The position numbers and the translations under genes were made by a program. The notes beneath the pieces are model-generated. The model ran no database searches and was not told where the DNA came from. It worked only from the letters and a program-made list of their open reading frames with translations. From Nostoc sp. PCC 7107 (GTDB taxonomy: Bacteria > Cyanobacteriota > Cyanobacteriia > Cyanobacteriales > Nostocaceae), in the NCBI RefSeq assembly GCF_000316625.1, contig NC_019676.1:4296501-4360500 (forward strand): 64,000 nt of DNA, written 5' to 3'. Positions 8,795 through 17,430 of the stretch are shown here, in pieces. Positions within the stretch are counted from its first letter, which is position 1. Each line of letters begins with the position of its first letter.

Positions 8795-10765
8795 ATGCCT
8801 GCTGTTCTTTACATACCTGAGCCGCTATTGCAAATTGATGGCACTCCTGCGTCTGCTGATTTGCTGAACGATATTTTGCAAATCACAGTGGAGGAAAGTT
8901 TGCATTTACCAGGAATGTTTACTTTAGTAATTCGTAATGATTACTTTCCAGGGCTGACAACAGAAGAAACTTGGAAACATCAAAGTTTATTTGCTATTGG
9001 TAAAAAGATTAAAATTGGGTTTGTTGCCAGCACCACGCAAAACGTAGATTTTGAAACAGCGGAGCAAGGTTACGTATTAGAAGGGGAAATTACAGCCATA
9101 GAAACTGAGTTCACCAGTGGTTCTCAAGCTCCCATTGTGATTCGTGGTTATGATGTTTCCCATCGCTTGCATCGGGGACGTTATAATCGCTCCTTTCAAA
9201 ATGTCACCGATAGCGATGTTGTGACTCAGATTATTGGCGAAGCAGGGATTATATCAGGTACAGTTACTTCTACCACTATTGTTCATGATTACGTCTTTCA
9301 AGAAAATCAAACCAATATGGAATTTCTGCGGGAAAGAGCAGCCCGCCTTGGCTTTGAGTTGTATGTGCAAGATAGCAAATTAAACTTCCGCCAACCCGCA
9401 CAAGACCAATCTTTATCACTCAAATGGTTAGAAGATATCCATAGCTTTCGGGTTCGTGTTAGTAGTGCAGAACAAGTAAGTTCTGTAGAAGTGCGGGGCT
9501 GGGATTACACTACCAAAAAGCCAATTGTTTCTACAGCCTCTACAGAACAAGTAATTACCACCACAGATAACGGTAAAGGCAGTTCAAGTAGTACTAAATT
9601 CAGCATCAGTCCGAAAATGATTGTGGTAGACCAGCCTGTATTTAGTGTGAATGAAGCAGCAAAAATCGCTCAAGCTTTGTGTAATGAACTAGGCGGTGAG
9701 TTTGTGGCTGCTGATGCTAAAGGTGAAGGGAATCCCGAAATTAGACCGGGGAAAGTAATTAAATTGACAGATATGGGTAGCTACAGTGGTAGTTACTACG
9801 TGACTGAAACTCGTCATCTGTTCCAAGAACGAAAATTTGTCACAGAGTTTAGTGTTCGTGGTTTGCGTTCTGGAGACTTGTTAGCTACCATATCACCCCA
9901 AACACATCTGCAACCAGGACAAACTATGTTAGTGGGTGTGGTTAGTAATAACAAAGACCCGAAAGGCTGGGGTCGTGTACGGGTGAAGTTTCCTACTTTA
10001 ACTGAGGAACATGAGAGTAATTGGGCAAGAGTTGTCAGTGTAGGCGCAGGCCCAGGACGAGGTTTTGACTGTTTACCAGAAGTCAACGACGAAGTTTTAG
10101 TAGCCTTTGAACACGGCGATATTCACCGTCCTTATGTCATTGGCGGTGTCTGGAATGGCACAGATGCACCACCAGAAAAAGTAGATGACACTGTTGTTAC
10201 TGGCAAAGTGCGCCTCCGAACTTTTAAAACTCGTGTTGGACATAAACTCCAATTTGTCGAAGAAGACAAAAGCAATACTAAAAAAGGCGCATATCTGCAA
10301 ACAGTAGATGGTCACAATTTGCGAATGAATGACAGCGAGAAATTTGCCGAATTAGAAACTACAGGCGGTCACAAATTTCGCTGTGATGATAGTAATAAAA
10401 CGATTAGCTTGACTTCCACAGGTGACATTACAGTTAAATCTGGGACAACCGGGACAGCCAAGAAGATTAGTGTCAACGGTGGTGAAATAGCTGTAACTGC
10501 AACGCAAAAAATTACCTTAACTGTAGGGGGTACAAGTATCGAACTTACACCCAGCGGTATCACAATGAGAACGACTGGAACTGTGAGTATCCAATCTGGT
10601 AGTTCCATCAGTGTGCAAGCTGGAGGTTCTTTGAGTGCTAACGCTGGTGGCGCAATTTCCGCTAATTCTGGTAGTTCGGTTAGTGTAAATGCTGGCGCTG
10701 CGGTGAGCATCAACGGTGCAGCTTCGGTAGGTATTTTAGGCGGGATAATTCGATTGAATTGTTAA
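8795..10765 (+). CDS. cis8: VgrG-like spike protein (Cis8-like, gp27/gp5 fusion)
   Basis: The start is placed at the ATG at 8795 (MPAVLYIPEPLLQ) rather than the TTG 12 bp upstream. The N-terminal half is gp27/phage-late-control-D-like, with VIRGYDVSHRLHRGRYNRSF and YVFQENQTNMEFLRERA. The gp5 OB-fold follows (VGVVSNNKDPKGWGRVRVKF, then GCLPEVNDEVLVAFEHGD-like residues). The C-terminus is a Gly/Ser/Ala/Val-rich repeat (QAGGSLSANAGGAISANSG), the triple-stranded beta-helix of the spike. A trimer would form the needle capped by the PAAR protein. The total of 656 residues is a normal size. No C-terminal effector extension is seen. Confidence 0.93.
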   Translation: MPAVLYIPEPLLQIDGTPASADLLNDILQITVEESLHLPGMFTLVIRNDYFPGLTTEETWKHQSLFAIGKKIKIGFVASTTQNVDFETAEQGYVLEGEITAIETEFTSGSQAPIVIRGYDVSHRLHRGRYNRSFQNVTDSDVVTQIIGEAGIISGTVTSTTIVHDYVFQENQTNMEFLRERAARLGFELYVQDSKLNFRQPAQDQSLSLKWLEDIHSFRVRVSSAEQVSSVEVRGWDYTTKKPIVSTASTEQVITTTDNGKGSSSSTKFSISPKMIVVDQPVFSVNEAAKIAQALCNELGGEFVAADAKGEGNPEIRPGKVIKLTDMGSYSGSYYVTETRHLFQERKFVTEFSVRGLRSGDLLATISPQTHLQPGQTMLVGVVSNNKDPKGWGRVRVKFPTLTEEHESNWARVVSVGAGPGRGFDCLPEVNDEVLVAFEHGDIHRPYVIGGVWNGTDAPPEKVDDTVVTGKVRLRTFKTRVGHKLQFVEEDKSNTKKGAYLQTVDGHNLRMNDSEKFAELETTGGHKFRCDDSNKTISLTSTGDITVKSGTTGTAKKISVNGGEIAVTATQKITLTVGGTSIELTPSGITMRTTGTVSIQSGSSISVQAGGSLSANAGGAISANSGSSVSVNAGAAVSINGAASVGILGGIIRLNC

Positions 10766-10800
10766 CTAATGAAGTGTGAAGTATGAAGTCTGAAATTTAT

Positions 10801-10934
10801 AGGACTTACGCAATAACTCTCTCAAACTATTATAACTTTGCGTCCTACCCTGCGGGTACTCCTTCGGAGAACTCGTAAGAGTAGCCGCTACCGCGTCTAT
10901 GCGGTTCGTTTTTTCATACTTTTGCTTAAGCCCT
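10801..10934. repeat. MITE-like element, copy 1 (degenerate right end)
   Basis: The left end AGGACTTACGCA is identical to the left end of the element at 62586-62676. Both continue with CTCTCAAAC-type sequence. The right end TGCTTAAGCCCT matches the inverted left end at 10 of 12 positions. It is inserted between the spike and PAAR genes and has no coding capacity. Confidence 0.55.
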
Positions 10935-10995
10935 GATTTAATTCTTTTTTGTGAGTTATCACCTTTATCTACCTTCTAAAAATCCCTAAAAAATT

Positions 10996-11283
10996 ATGTT
11001 TCCAGCAGCACGATTAACTGATTTAACTGTCACAGGCGATCCGATTACTGCCCCTGGTGTGCCTAATGTTTTAATTGCAGGTTTACCCGCAGCTTGTGTT
11101 GGCGATTTAGTGGCGGGGCCTGTGGTTACTGGAAGTATTGTGATGGGTTCTTTTACCGTATTGATTGGAGGTAGACCTGCGGCGCGAGTCACATCTCAGG
11201 TAGCTGGTGTTAATACTGTAACAGGTGTACCATTAACTACTGTTGTGGGTATAGGTGCGCCAACGGTGTTAATTGGTGGTTGA
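10996..11283 (+). CDS. cis10: PAAR-domain spike tip protein (Cis10-like)
   Basis: The 95-residue protein is made almost entirely of the PAAR pattern: FPAARLTDLTV, then PNVLIAGLPAACVGDLVAG, FTVLIGGRPAARVTSQVAGV and a final GAPTVLIGG. PAAR proteins form the cone that sharpens the VgrG/spike trimer. It is separated from the spike gene by 230 bp containing a MITE-like repeat, so it may have its own promoter. Its last 88 bp overlap the 3' end of the oppositely oriented histidine kinase gene. Confidence 0.93.
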   Translation: MFPAARLTDLTVTGDPITAPGVPNVLIAGLPAACVGDLVAGPVVTGSIVMGSFTVLIGGRPAARVTSQVAGVNTVTGVPLTTVVGIGAPTVLIGG

Positions 11284-12989
11284 AAGGTAAAAGAGCCTTT
11301 ACTGAGCATTTTTTTTGGTAAATCAGCATTTTTGCGAGCAGTGATAGGAATTTGAATGCAGAATGTAGTGCCTTGTCCCGGTTCTGAGAAGCATTCAATT
11401 GTACCGTTATGCTTTTCGATAATTTTGCGACAGATGGGCATTCCTAAGCCTGTGCCTTTACCGATGGGTTTTGTCGTGAAGAAAGGTTCAAAGAGGCGAT
11501 CGCGCACATCTTGACTCATTCCCGAACCATTATCTTGAATCCGAACGACTATACATGGATAATTTGTCCATGTTTTGCCATTTTCTAATGAAGTGCTAAT
11601 AGTAATAATCCCTTCTTTTTCTTGACCTTCTAAGGCATCAATTGCATTTGCAATAATATTCATAAATACCTGATTTAGTTGACTGGGATAGCACTCAACT
11701 AAAGGCAGTACATCATAATCTTTAACGATTTCAATTCCTAATTTTCCACAGCTGGTCTTTAAGCGATTGTTCAAAATCAGCAGTGTACTATCAATGCCTT
11801 CATGAATATCTGCTACCGTCATCTGTGCTTGTTCTGTCCGCGAAAAGTTGCGTAAAGATACAACAATCTCACGGACACGCTTGATTCCTAAACTCATTGA
11901 ACCTATCAGTTTTGGCAAATCTTCAGAGAGAAAGTCTAGATCAATTTCTTCGGTGAGGTCTTGAATTTGTGGTAGGTAATCGCAATTATCTTGGTAAATA
12001 TGCACTAGACGCAATAAATCATCAACATACTGTTGAGCATGACTAATATTACCGCTGATAAAGTTGACTGGATTATTAATCTCATGGGCAATTCCCGCTA
12101 CTAACTGCCCCAAGCTAGACATTTTTTCACTTTGAATTAACTGTGCTTGTGTTTGTTGTAATTCATGCAGTGTAGTTTGCAGTTGTTGCGCTTGGATTTG
12201 GGCAATTTTAGCAGCTTCACAACTTTGCTCATAAAGTAGGGCTTTTTCGATCGCTACTCCCGCCTGCATTGCCAATATACTTAATAGTTTTAAGTCTCTG
12301 TTAGTATAATTAACCGCAGTTTCGCTACCAATAATAATTGCTCCAACTACCCGTTCTTCGACATTTAACGGGACACAAATAAACGAATTAAATTGTTTTG
12401 GTTCACCAATAAATCGAGGATAAGATACAATATTATTGATAATCTCTCCTCTGCCCATTTGGACTACATCACCGATAATTCCTTCGCCTAATTTTATCGG
12501 ATGCTGGAGATAACTATTAGCACCAATTTCTGCCAGAGTCTCAAAAATATTTGTTTTTTTGTTTAACAATAAAATAGCTCCACCAGTTGAGGGAATTAAT
12601 TGGCCAGCTTCTTGTATGAGCAATCGAGAAACTTGTCTGAGATTGAGACTAGCAGTTACTTGAATTGAAATATCATGAAGTAAATCAATTTCCTGATATC
12701 TTTCTAGTAATTCATGGGCGAGATTTTTCTTCTCAGATTCTTGTTTGAGTGCATAGACAAGGAATGAAGCAACACCAGATGCCTGTTGTGAACCACGTAC
12801 CCAACCAATCAATTCACCAGTAAATTCTATTGGGTGGGCGATCGCCGAAATATCTACTGCCGTACCAAAGAAGATTTGACCTTCGATATCTTCTATTCTG
12901 AACTGACTATCTATTGCTTTAGCAAAATCATTTAAAAGAGCTAAGACATCCTTTTTAACAATCAGACTGCTGAAATTGCTTTTAATCAT
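11196..12989 (-). CDS. GAF-domain sensor histidine kinase
   Basis: This 597-residue cytoplasmic kinase has no obvious transmembrane helix. A GAF domain (about 120-255: LRQVSRLLIQEAGQLIPSTG to LLSILAMQAGVAIEKALLYE) is followed by a Gln-rich coiled coil. The HisKA motif GQLVAGIAHEINNPVNFI places the phospho-accepting His at residue 302. The ATPase boxes are QVFMNIIANAIDAL, RIQDNGSGM and GKGTGLGMPI. No receiver domain or response regulator gene is adjacent. The catalytic domain ends near QIPITARKN. The last ~30 residues are encoded by the reverse complement of the PAAR gene and look incidental. Its place inside the CIS cluster suggests, but does not prove, a regulatory role. Confidence 0.88.
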   Translation of the reverse strand: MIKSNFSSLIVKKDVLALLNDFAKAIDSQFRIEDIEGQIFFGTAVDISAIAHPIEFTGELIGWVRGSQQASGVASFLVYALKQESEKKNLAHELLERYQEIDLLHDISIQVTASLNLRQVSRLLIQEAGQLIPSTGGAILLLNKKTNIFETLAEIGANSYLQHPIKLGEGIIGDVVQMGRGEIINNIVSYPRFIGEPKQFNSFICVPLNVEERVVGAIIIGSETAVNYTNRDLKLLSILAMQAGVAIEKALLYEQSCEAAKIAQIQAQQLQTTLHELQQTQAQLIQSEKMSSLGQLVAGIAHEINNPVNFISGNISHAQQYVDDLLRLVHIYQDNCDYLPQIQDLTEEIDLDFLSEDLPKLIGSMSLGIKRVREIVVSLRNFSRTEQAQMTVADIHEGIDSTLLILNNRLKTSCGKLGIEIVKDYDVLPLVECYPSQLNQVFMNIIANAIDALEGQEKEGIITISTSLENGKTWTNYPCIVVRIQDNGSGMSQDVRDRLFEPFFTTKPIGKGTGLGMPICRKIIEKHNGTIECFSEPGQGTTFCIQIPITARKNADLPKKMLSKGSFTFQPPINTVGAPIPTTVVNGTPVTVLTPAT

Positions 12990-13351
12990 TTGCTCTCATC
13001 CTGATTTTATTGCTGATTTTGCTAAAGCATCAGTTTTTTATACCTAATTGATGGTCATTTGTCACTAATTGTTAGTAAATCCATCATCAGATAACTGCCA
13101 TATTGTTAGGTATCAGCTTTGATTTTGGAAGATTAAAATTTTAAATAATATTTGATGCAACTCGATTATAAATGAATAATTTAAGACAATTCACCGTAGA
13201 TTCATTGATTTTTGTATGTTCAGTAAATATACTTAGACAAAGTACTATACTATATGTACTCTATATAAAGTGATACACTGAACAGAAATATCACGGCATT
13301 AAGTTGACATTGTTTAAACGCTTCTCATAGTCATCGTCATTAGTGACTTAT
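12990..13351. promoter_or_regulatory. Divergent intergenic region between histidine kinase and ankyrin gene
   Basis: The 362 bp are AT-rich with no gene. An imperfect palindrome AGTACTATACTATATGTACT lies near 13240-13259 and could be an operator or promoter element. TTGACATTGTTT at about 13304 is a -35-like hexamer 48 bp before the ankyrin ATG. Both assignments are weak. Confidence 0.3.
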
Positions 13352-14368
13352 ATGAATTTTTCACAAGAATTTGAACAAACCCTTACTCAAGGCGCTTCTT
13401 TAGAAAAGTTCACATCTTTGCTGAAGAAAATTAGTAACTATAACTATGTTTTGCAAGGAGAGGAACCAGATAGCCTAATTCACTTGGCGGTGGTTAACGA
13501 CAGATTAGATGTTGTAAAGCTATTAGTGCAGCAAGGTGCGTCTCTAGAACCATTAGAGATTCGTCCAAAATCAGAAAATCTATATCCTGAATTTGAAGTT
13601 TTTGGTTTTGATGATGATGATGAAAGATTTACTGGAGATCCCTTACTGAGTGCTGCTGCGACAGGAAAGCAAGAAATATTTGAGTTCTTAGCGCCACTTG
13701 CTTCAATCAGCCAACGTAGGCAAGCAATGTTACATCTAGTTGATGGTCTCAAAAGTAATTCAATTTTTTATTCTGAAGATAAAACTACTTTTCAACAGCT
13801 GATCAACTCTAAACCAAGTACAGATAATCCTGACACTTTTGGTCAATGGCTTCATGATTTAGCTCAGTCAACAATTACAGAGCTAAGTCTAAACGAAACA
13901 ATACGATCTGTATCATTAAAATTTATCGAAAGATGTCAAGAGCAAATTTCGCAAGGATTGAATATTGATAGGATTAGTGATAATGGATGTACTCTTTTGT
14001 GGACAGCATCAAATAATGGATATCTTGAAGCAGTTCAAGCCTTGCTGCAATTAGGTGCGACTCCTGATATTCCTAACCAGACAGATGGTTGGACTCCGTT
14101 AATGATAGCTGTTGATGCTCATATTCCCTGGCTATGTGGTACTAAAAGTATTTCGGGAACAGCTGAAAGTCAGCAAGTAAATATTGTTCGTCTCCTTCTG
14201 GAAGCAGGAGCAAATGTCAACTTTGCAGGAAAACATGGGGAAACTGCTTTGTATTTACTTCATGACTTTGACAGAGAGGAAATTCTTGGCGAGGAAATTC
14301 ACTTAGCCATTTGTGAAATGGAATCTGTTTTAAGAGATGCAGGAGCGACTGAAGCACCGGGCGACTGA
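13352..14368 (+). CDS. Ankyrin-repeat protein within the CIS cluster
   Basis: The start is taken as the ATG at 13352; a GTG lies 9 bp upstream. At least four ankyrin motifs are visible: DSLIHLAVVNDRLDVVKLLVQQGA, DPLLSAAATGKQEIFEFLAP, CTLLWTASNNGYLEAVQALLQLGA and VNIVRLLLEAGANVNFAGKHGETAL. An acidic insertion (FGFDDDDERF) lies in the first part. Ankyrin repeats mediate protein binding. Within a CIS locus such a protein could be an effector, chaperone or immunity factor, but nothing in the sequence decides this. The stop codon lies at the edge of a dispersed intergenic repeat, which may have trimmed the original C-terminus. Confidence 0.8.
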   Translation: MNFSQEFEQTLTQGASLEKFTSLLKKISNYNYVLQGEEPDSLIHLAVVNDRLDVVKLLVQQGASLEPLEIRPKSENLYPEFEVFGFDDDDERFTGDPLLSAAATGKQEIFEFLAPLASISQRRQAMLHLVDGLKSNSIFYSEDKTTFQQLINSKPSTDNPDTFGQWLHDLAQSTITELSLNETIRSVSLKFIERCQEQISQGLNIDRISDNGCTLLWTASNNGYLEAVQALLQLGATPDIPNQTDGWTPLMIAVDAHIPWLCGTKSISGTAESQQVNIVRLLLEAGANVNFAGKHGETALYLLHDFDREEILGEEIHLAICEMESVLRDAGATEAPGD

Positions 14369-14460
14369 AGTCGCGGCTACACAGGCAAAACCCGCCTGCG
14401 CGGGTTTCAAACCATTGATTTTTCTTCAGTCCGCGTAGGCGGACTTTGTTTGTATAGCCG
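14364..14460. repeat. Dispersed intergenic repeat (CTGAAGTCGCGGCTAC family), copy 1
   Basis: The sequence runs from ACTGAAGTCGCGGCTACA to AGTCCGCGTAGGCGGACTTTG and TATAGCCG. A second copy is at 40951-41052. Inside it, GTCCGC-GTAG-GCGGAC forms a hairpin that could act as a terminator. Confidence 0.6.
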
Positions 14461-14598
14461 AGCCAGTTGCAAGATATGTGTAGAGGTTAATCACATACAA
14501 CGCTACCAAACTGAAAGTTAACTCGACTTTTGGCGAATGGTTTTTGTTTTGTTGATCAGCATAAAGTAGCGTAGACTGCTCATCACTGTGTACCTACC

Positions 14599-15000
14599 AT
14601 GCCGGAACTCAATCAAAATCAACACCTGGGTGCGGGCTGGTCGTTTCCGTTACGGGTGAATGTCCAAGGGGGTCTGCAACTTAGTAAGGCCGATCGCAAT
14701 ATTGAAGAGTCGATGATGCTGATTTTGCGTACCGATTTGGGTGAACGGGTGTATCGTCCTAACTTTGGTTCGCGGTTGTCGGAGTTGACTTTTGCACCGA
14801 TGAATACTCAAACTTTATTACTTTTGCGTCTACACGTCCAAGAAGCGTTGGAGATGTGGGAACCACGAATCGTTTTAGATGCGGTGCGTGCTGACCCTGA
14901 TCCACTGCGAGGTCGTGTAGATATTGTGATTGAATATCATCCCAAAGATACCCATGATTCGCGGAGTTTAGTATTTCCGTTTTATTTAAATGGTCAATAG
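14599..15000 (+). CDS. cis9: Baseplate wedge protein gp25/GPW family (Cis9-like)
   Basis: The 133-residue protein carries the typical gp25 features: GWSFPLRVN near the start, the helix IEESMMLILRTDLGERVYRPNFGSRLSEL, then LLLLRLHVQEALEMWEPRI. It clamps the sheath onto the baseplate wedge in phage tails and injection systems. It comes after the PAAR gene here, with the kinase and ankyrin genes between them, whereas Afp/Pvc-type clusters run 7-8-9-10. Identification is secure. Confidence 0.93.
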   Translation: MPELNQNQHLGAGWSFPLRVNVQGGLQLSKADRNIEESMMLILRTDLGERVYRPNFGSRLSELTFAPMNTQTLLLLRLHVQEALEMWEPRIVLDAVRADPDPLRGRVDIVIEYHPKDTHDSRSLVFPFYLNGQ

Positions 15001-15025
15001 TCATCAGTTTTTATATCTCAATGAA

Positions 15026-15103
15026 GATCCCCCTAAATCCTCCTTCAAAAGGGGGACTTTAAGAGTGTGATTCCCCCCTTTTGAAGGAGGGCTAGGGGGG
15101 ATC
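15026..15103. repeat. Long inverted repeat (GATCCCCCTAAATCCTCC... type)
   Basis: GATCCCCCTAAATCCTCC with CTTCAAAAGGGGGA pairs with TCCCCCCTTTTGAAGGAGG and CTAGGGGGGATC. The arms are about 31 bp with few mismatches. It is a common type of cyanobacterial intergenic hairpin. It lies between cis9 and cis11 and could attenuate or stabilise the transcript. Confidence 0.7.
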
Positions 15104-15158
15104 AAAACTTTAACTGAACCATGTTGTCTTAATATTACTCAGCACTTTTATTAATATT

Positions 15159-17324
15159 GTGGAATTTGATTTTTTACCAAAGTTACCCAAGTCTAATCTA
15201 GACGATCGCACTTTTAAAGATTTAGTTGATGAGTGTATTCTGCGGATTCCCCGCTATTGTCCAGAATGGACGAATTATAACCCCAGTGACCCAGGCATTA
15301 CGCTCATTGAGCTATTTGCTTGGTTAACTGACCAAATGTTGCTGCGGTTCAATGAAGTACCCAAGCGCAATTACATTACTTTTTTAGAGTTATTGGGTGT
15401 CAGGTTGCAAGCGCCTGCGCCTGCGGTGGCGGATATTACTTTTTATTTGAGTGCGGCTTTACCTGATACTTACACCATTCCGGCTGGGGTGGAGGTGGCG
15501 ACAATTCGCACGGAAACAGAAGAGGCCATATCTTTCACCACAGATCGGCCTTTAATTATTGATAAACCGCAAATTCGCCACTTTCTCACCTGTCCCACCG
15601 CTGATCAAAAACCAGAAATTTTGCGCGATCGCTTTACTAATTTATGGACGATGCGCTCTGATGGTGAGTGGTATGGTAGAGAGTTGGCACTTTTTGACGA
15701 ACAACCCCAACCGGGAAACAGCTTTTATTTAGTTATTGATGGGGAATCCCAGTGTGAGGGGAACGTTCTGGCGTTGCAATTAAAAGGAGAAGCAGCCACC
15801 GCCACGGGGATTAATCCCGATATTCCGCCGCGGCGTTGGGAAGCTTGGAATGGTGTGGAATGGGAAGTGGTGTTACTACAAGAAGCGGACGATAGCACCA
15901 AGGGTTTTAGTTTTAGCGAATTGGCGACCCAAGGAATTAACCCCCTACAAGGTGCAGATATCGTCCTGCATTTACCCCAATTCTGGCCTGTGAGTACCTT
16001 CACCGCGTACCAAGGACGTTGGTTGCGTTGCGTTTACACTTCGCCCCAACCCAATCAACCAGGATATAGCAGTGCGCCGCGGATGGTTGGTTTGGCGGTG
16101 AGATCCATTGGTGGGACGGTGGGTGCTAGTCAAAGTGAACTGATTCGCAATGAAATTTTAGGGGAAAGCGACGGTACACCGGGACAAACTTTCCAGTTAC
16201 AAGGCGTTCCCTTGTTGAACCGTCGGGAAGATGAATATTTGCTGGTTTCGCCGCCAGGGGGAATCCCTCAACGGTGGTATGAGGTCAGCGATTTTGCTAA
16301 TTCTCTCCCCCAAGATTTGCACTATACAATTGATTCGCGCACCGGGACAGTGCAGTTTGGCCCGGTGATTCGGGAACCAGCCCAACTCCAGCAGCAAACG
16401 GAATTTAGGCGGGGAGTGGGGAATATTTCTAATATTCAGGAATTAGAACGACAATATGGGGCTGTTCCGCCGCGCGGTTCGGTGATTCGGATGGTTGCAT
16501 ACCGGACTGGTGGTGGGCGGAAGGGGAATGTGCAACGGGGGACGATTACCGTAGCGAAAACGGCGGTTCCATATATTGCGAGGTTGATTAACCATACACC
16601 CGCGCGTAACGGTTCCGATGCGGAATCTTTGGAAGATGCGGTGATTCGCGTTCCGGCGATGCTGCGAACCCGCGATCGCGCTGTGACTCCCGAAGATTTT
16701 GAAGTGCTGACCCTACAAGCTGGCGGTGGTGCGGTGGCGCGGGTACGCTGCTTACCACCGACAACTACACAAGAAGCTGGAACTGTCAAATTATTAGTTG
16801 TCCCGGCGGCGAATACAGATGCAATTATTCGTGGTGAAGGTATCGAACCGGAATTATTTAGTTTGAGTCCGCAGTTACGTGACCAAATTATTGCTTATTT
16901 GGATGAACGGAGGTTATTAGGAATACAGGTTAAATTGCAAGCGCCGGAATATGTGGGTGTAGCGGTGCAAACAGAAGTTGCGCTGGAACCAGAATACAAC
17001 CATCCTGCCGCCCAGCAAGAGATTTTAAGTAAATTACGGGTGGCGTTGTATCGGTTTTTGAATCCGATTACGGGGGGTCAGGATGGGAGAGGCTGGCCGT
17101 TTGGGCGACCTGTTTATCCTTCGGATATTGTCAATTTGTTTCAGCAATTTCCGGCGGTGCGGTACTTGGGGGTAGTGCAGTTGTTTGAATTGCGCTATGT
17201 GGGTTCAACTTGGGTGCGATCGCTTCCCCAAAATCCGGTGATTGATCCGGGGGCGTTGGGTTTAATTTGTTCTTGGCAAAATACGCGATTGCGTTCTGGC
17301 CATGTTGTTAATCTCATCCAATAA
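15159..17324 (+). CDS. cis11: Baseplate J-like protein (Cis11-like)
   Basis: The 721-residue protein starts at GTG (MEFDFLPKLPKSNLDD). Features of the putative baseplate assembly protein family are CPEWTNYNPSDPGITLIELFAWLTDQMLLRFNEVP near the N-terminus, then VTPEDFEVLTLQAGGGAVARVRC in the C-terminal gpJ domain, and WPFGRPVYPSDIVNLFQQFPAV. It forms the major wedge subunit with Cis12. It is followed by the I-like gene at a distance of 106 bp, with a hairpin repeat between. Confidence 0.92.
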   Translation: MEFDFLPKLPKSNLDDRTFKDLVDECILRIPRYCPEWTNYNPSDPGITLIELFAWLTDQMLLRFNEVPKRNYITFLELLGVRLQAPAPAVADITFYLSAALPDTYTIPAGVEVATIRTETEEAISFTTDRPLIIDKPQIRHFLTCPTADQKPEILRDRFTNLWTMRSDGEWYGRELALFDEQPQPGNSFYLVIDGESQCEGNVLALQLKGEAATATGINPDIPPRRWEAWNGVEWEVVLLQEADDSTKGFSFSELATQGINPLQGADIVLHLPQFWPVSTFTAYQGRWLRCVYTSPQPNQPGYSSAPRMVGLAVRSIGGTVGASQSELIRNEILGESDGTPGQTFQLQGVPLLNRREDEYLLVSPPGGIPQRWYEVSDFANSLPQDLHYTIDSRTGTVQFGPVIREPAQLQQQTEFRRGVGNISNIQELERQYGAVPPRGSVIRMVAYRTGGGRKGNVQRGTITVAKTAVPYIARLINHTPARNGSDAESLEDAVIRVPAMLRTRDRAVTPEDFEVLTLQAGGGAVARVRCLPPTTTQEAGTVKLLVVPAANTDAIIRGEGIEPELFSLSPQLRDQIIAYLDERRLLGIQVKLQAPEYVGVAVQTEVALEPEYNHPAAQQEILSKLRVALYRFLNPITGGQDGRGWPFGRPVYPSDIVNLFQQFPAVRYLGVVQLFELRYVGSTWVRSLPQNPVIDPGALGLICSWQNTRLRSGHVVNLIQ

Positions 17325-17338
17325 ATTACGTTTTAATA

Positions 17339-17404
17339 CTCTGTGAACTCTGCGCCTCTGTGGTTAGAAAAATTACGAACCACAGAGACACAGAGGACAC
17401 AGAG
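17339..17404. repeat. Inverted repeat (CTCTGTGG/CCACAGAG type) between cis11 and cis12
   Basis: Two 27-bp arms (17339-17365 and 17378-17404) match at 23 of 27 positions as an inverted repeat with a 12-bp loop. The same CTCTGCGTCTTTGTGGTT sequence occurs inside the MITE-like element at 62586-62676. Confidence 0.7.
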
Positions 17405-17430
17405 AAAAGAATAACAAACAAGAAATAATT

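Noticed and set aside
10369-10713. Minus-strand frame of 114 codons opposite the spike gene
   Set aside because: It is the antisense of the Gly/Ser/Val-rich repeat region of the VgrG-like protein, which keeps the reverse frames open by composition.
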